From positions 1 to 6,712 of the forward strand of contig CBDVAK010000199.1 in assembly GCA_965371945.1 (NCBI GenBank): 6,712 nt of DNA. Direction: 5' to 3'. Position 1 is the stretch's first letter, and each line of letters opens with the position of its first letter. This document shows, in pieces, positions 6,614 to 6,712 of this stretch. The DNA is from CBDVAK01 sp965371945. GTDB lineage: Bacteria > Pseudomonadota > Gammaproteobacteria > Competibacterales > JAHEDQ01. The notes under the pieces were generated by a model. That model had not been told where the DNA came from. It saw only the letters and a program-made list of their open reading frames with translations, and searched no databases. The position numbers were made by a program, and so were the translations under genes.

Positions 6614-6712
6614 TTACGGCGTGGTGGTGGTGGTGGTGGCGGCGGCCGGGCGACCCGGTTGCTGGTCCGGAAGCCGGATTTCGACACGGTAACGCTGCCG
6701 CAGTTGCTGATA
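6614..6712 (-). CDS. C-terminal end of an upstream gene running off the window
   Basis: A minus-strand frame is open from the window edge to TAA (6616-6614), 32 codons. It reads YQQLRQRYRVEIRLPDQQPG and ends in Ala3-Thr6-Pro. The start lies outside the window. The YxxLRxRYxVEI pattern resembles the last strand of parvulin-type (PpiC/SurA-like) peptidyl-prolyl isomerases, but 32 residues are too few to assign a function. The 5-nt gap to the exporter's GTG and the shared strand suggest one operon. The competing frame here begins as a proline run and is a shadow of the exporter gene. Confidence 0.55.
   Translation of the reverse strand, partial: YQQLRQRYRVEIRLPDQQPGRPAAATTTTTTP
6621..6638. repeat. 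Trinucleotide repeat (GTG)6
   Basis: Six uninterrupted GTG units on the plus strand (CAC/ACC on the minus strand) are followed by GCGGCGGC. In the upstream partial gene they encode the poly-Thr end. The repeat ends 12 nt before the exporter's GTG start. Unit changes of 3 nt would not shift the frame. Confidence 0.85.

Noticed and set aside
6202..6687. Minus-strand frame of 161 codons starting with a poly-Pro run
   Set aside because: It overlaps the exporter in another frame; the poly-Pro is just the (GTG)6 repeat read out of phase.
5199..6692. Open reading frame of 497 codons on the plus strand
   Set aside because: It lies entirely antisense to the well-conserved ABC exporter, is rich in His and Gln as expected from the complement of high-GC codons, and shows no domain.

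Overview
The window reads as ordinary chromosomal DNA from a GC-rich proteobacterium. A gammaproteobacterium related to PHA-storing sulfur or purple bacteria is the best guess, judged from the PhaB/PhaR proteins, a YbiO-like MscS channel and an Atm1-type exporter. That placement comes from remembered family resemblance and was not tested with a tree. I see no tRNA, rRNA, CRISPR array, insertion sequence or phage gene, and no convincing new multigene system.

Positions 1-1552 hold a polyhydroxyalkanoate (PHA) operon on the minus strand, in the order phaA remnant, phaB, phaR. A strong hairpin terminator overlaps the phaR stop. phaB (acetoacetyl-CoA reductase) and phaR (PHA-responsive repressor) look intact. 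The gene that should precede phaB, the acetyl-CoA acetyltransferase phaA, is reduced to about 30 codons of its start and 19 codons of its end. The two ends are joined out of frame, and the Shine-Dalgarno sequence is still intact. This is the most notable thing in the window.

Positions 1553-1800 are a divergent control region between the pha operon and the next gene. They contain a perfect 16-bp palindrome with LexA-like spacing. They also contain a TGC-N3-GCA element flanked by outward-facing -10-like hexamers, which is a plausible PhaR operator.

Positions 1801-4786 hold a two-gene plus-strand unit. The first gene is a large MscS-family mechanosensitive channel with a signal peptide. The second is a histidine phosphatase whose GTG start overlaps the channel's stop by 8 nt.

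Positions 4791-6712 are on the minus strand and meet the phosphatase gene tail to tail across a 4-nt gap. They hold an Atm1/ABCB7-type ABC exporter. Just upstream of it lies the last 32 codons of another gene that runs off the window, ending in a (GTG)6 / poly-Thr repeat 5 nt before the exporter's GTG start.

Functionally, phaB and phaR belong to carbon storage, the channel to osmotic protection, and the exporter to export of glutathione-linked sulfur or metal compounds. Apart from the operon pairings, nothing in the sequence ties these three blocks together.
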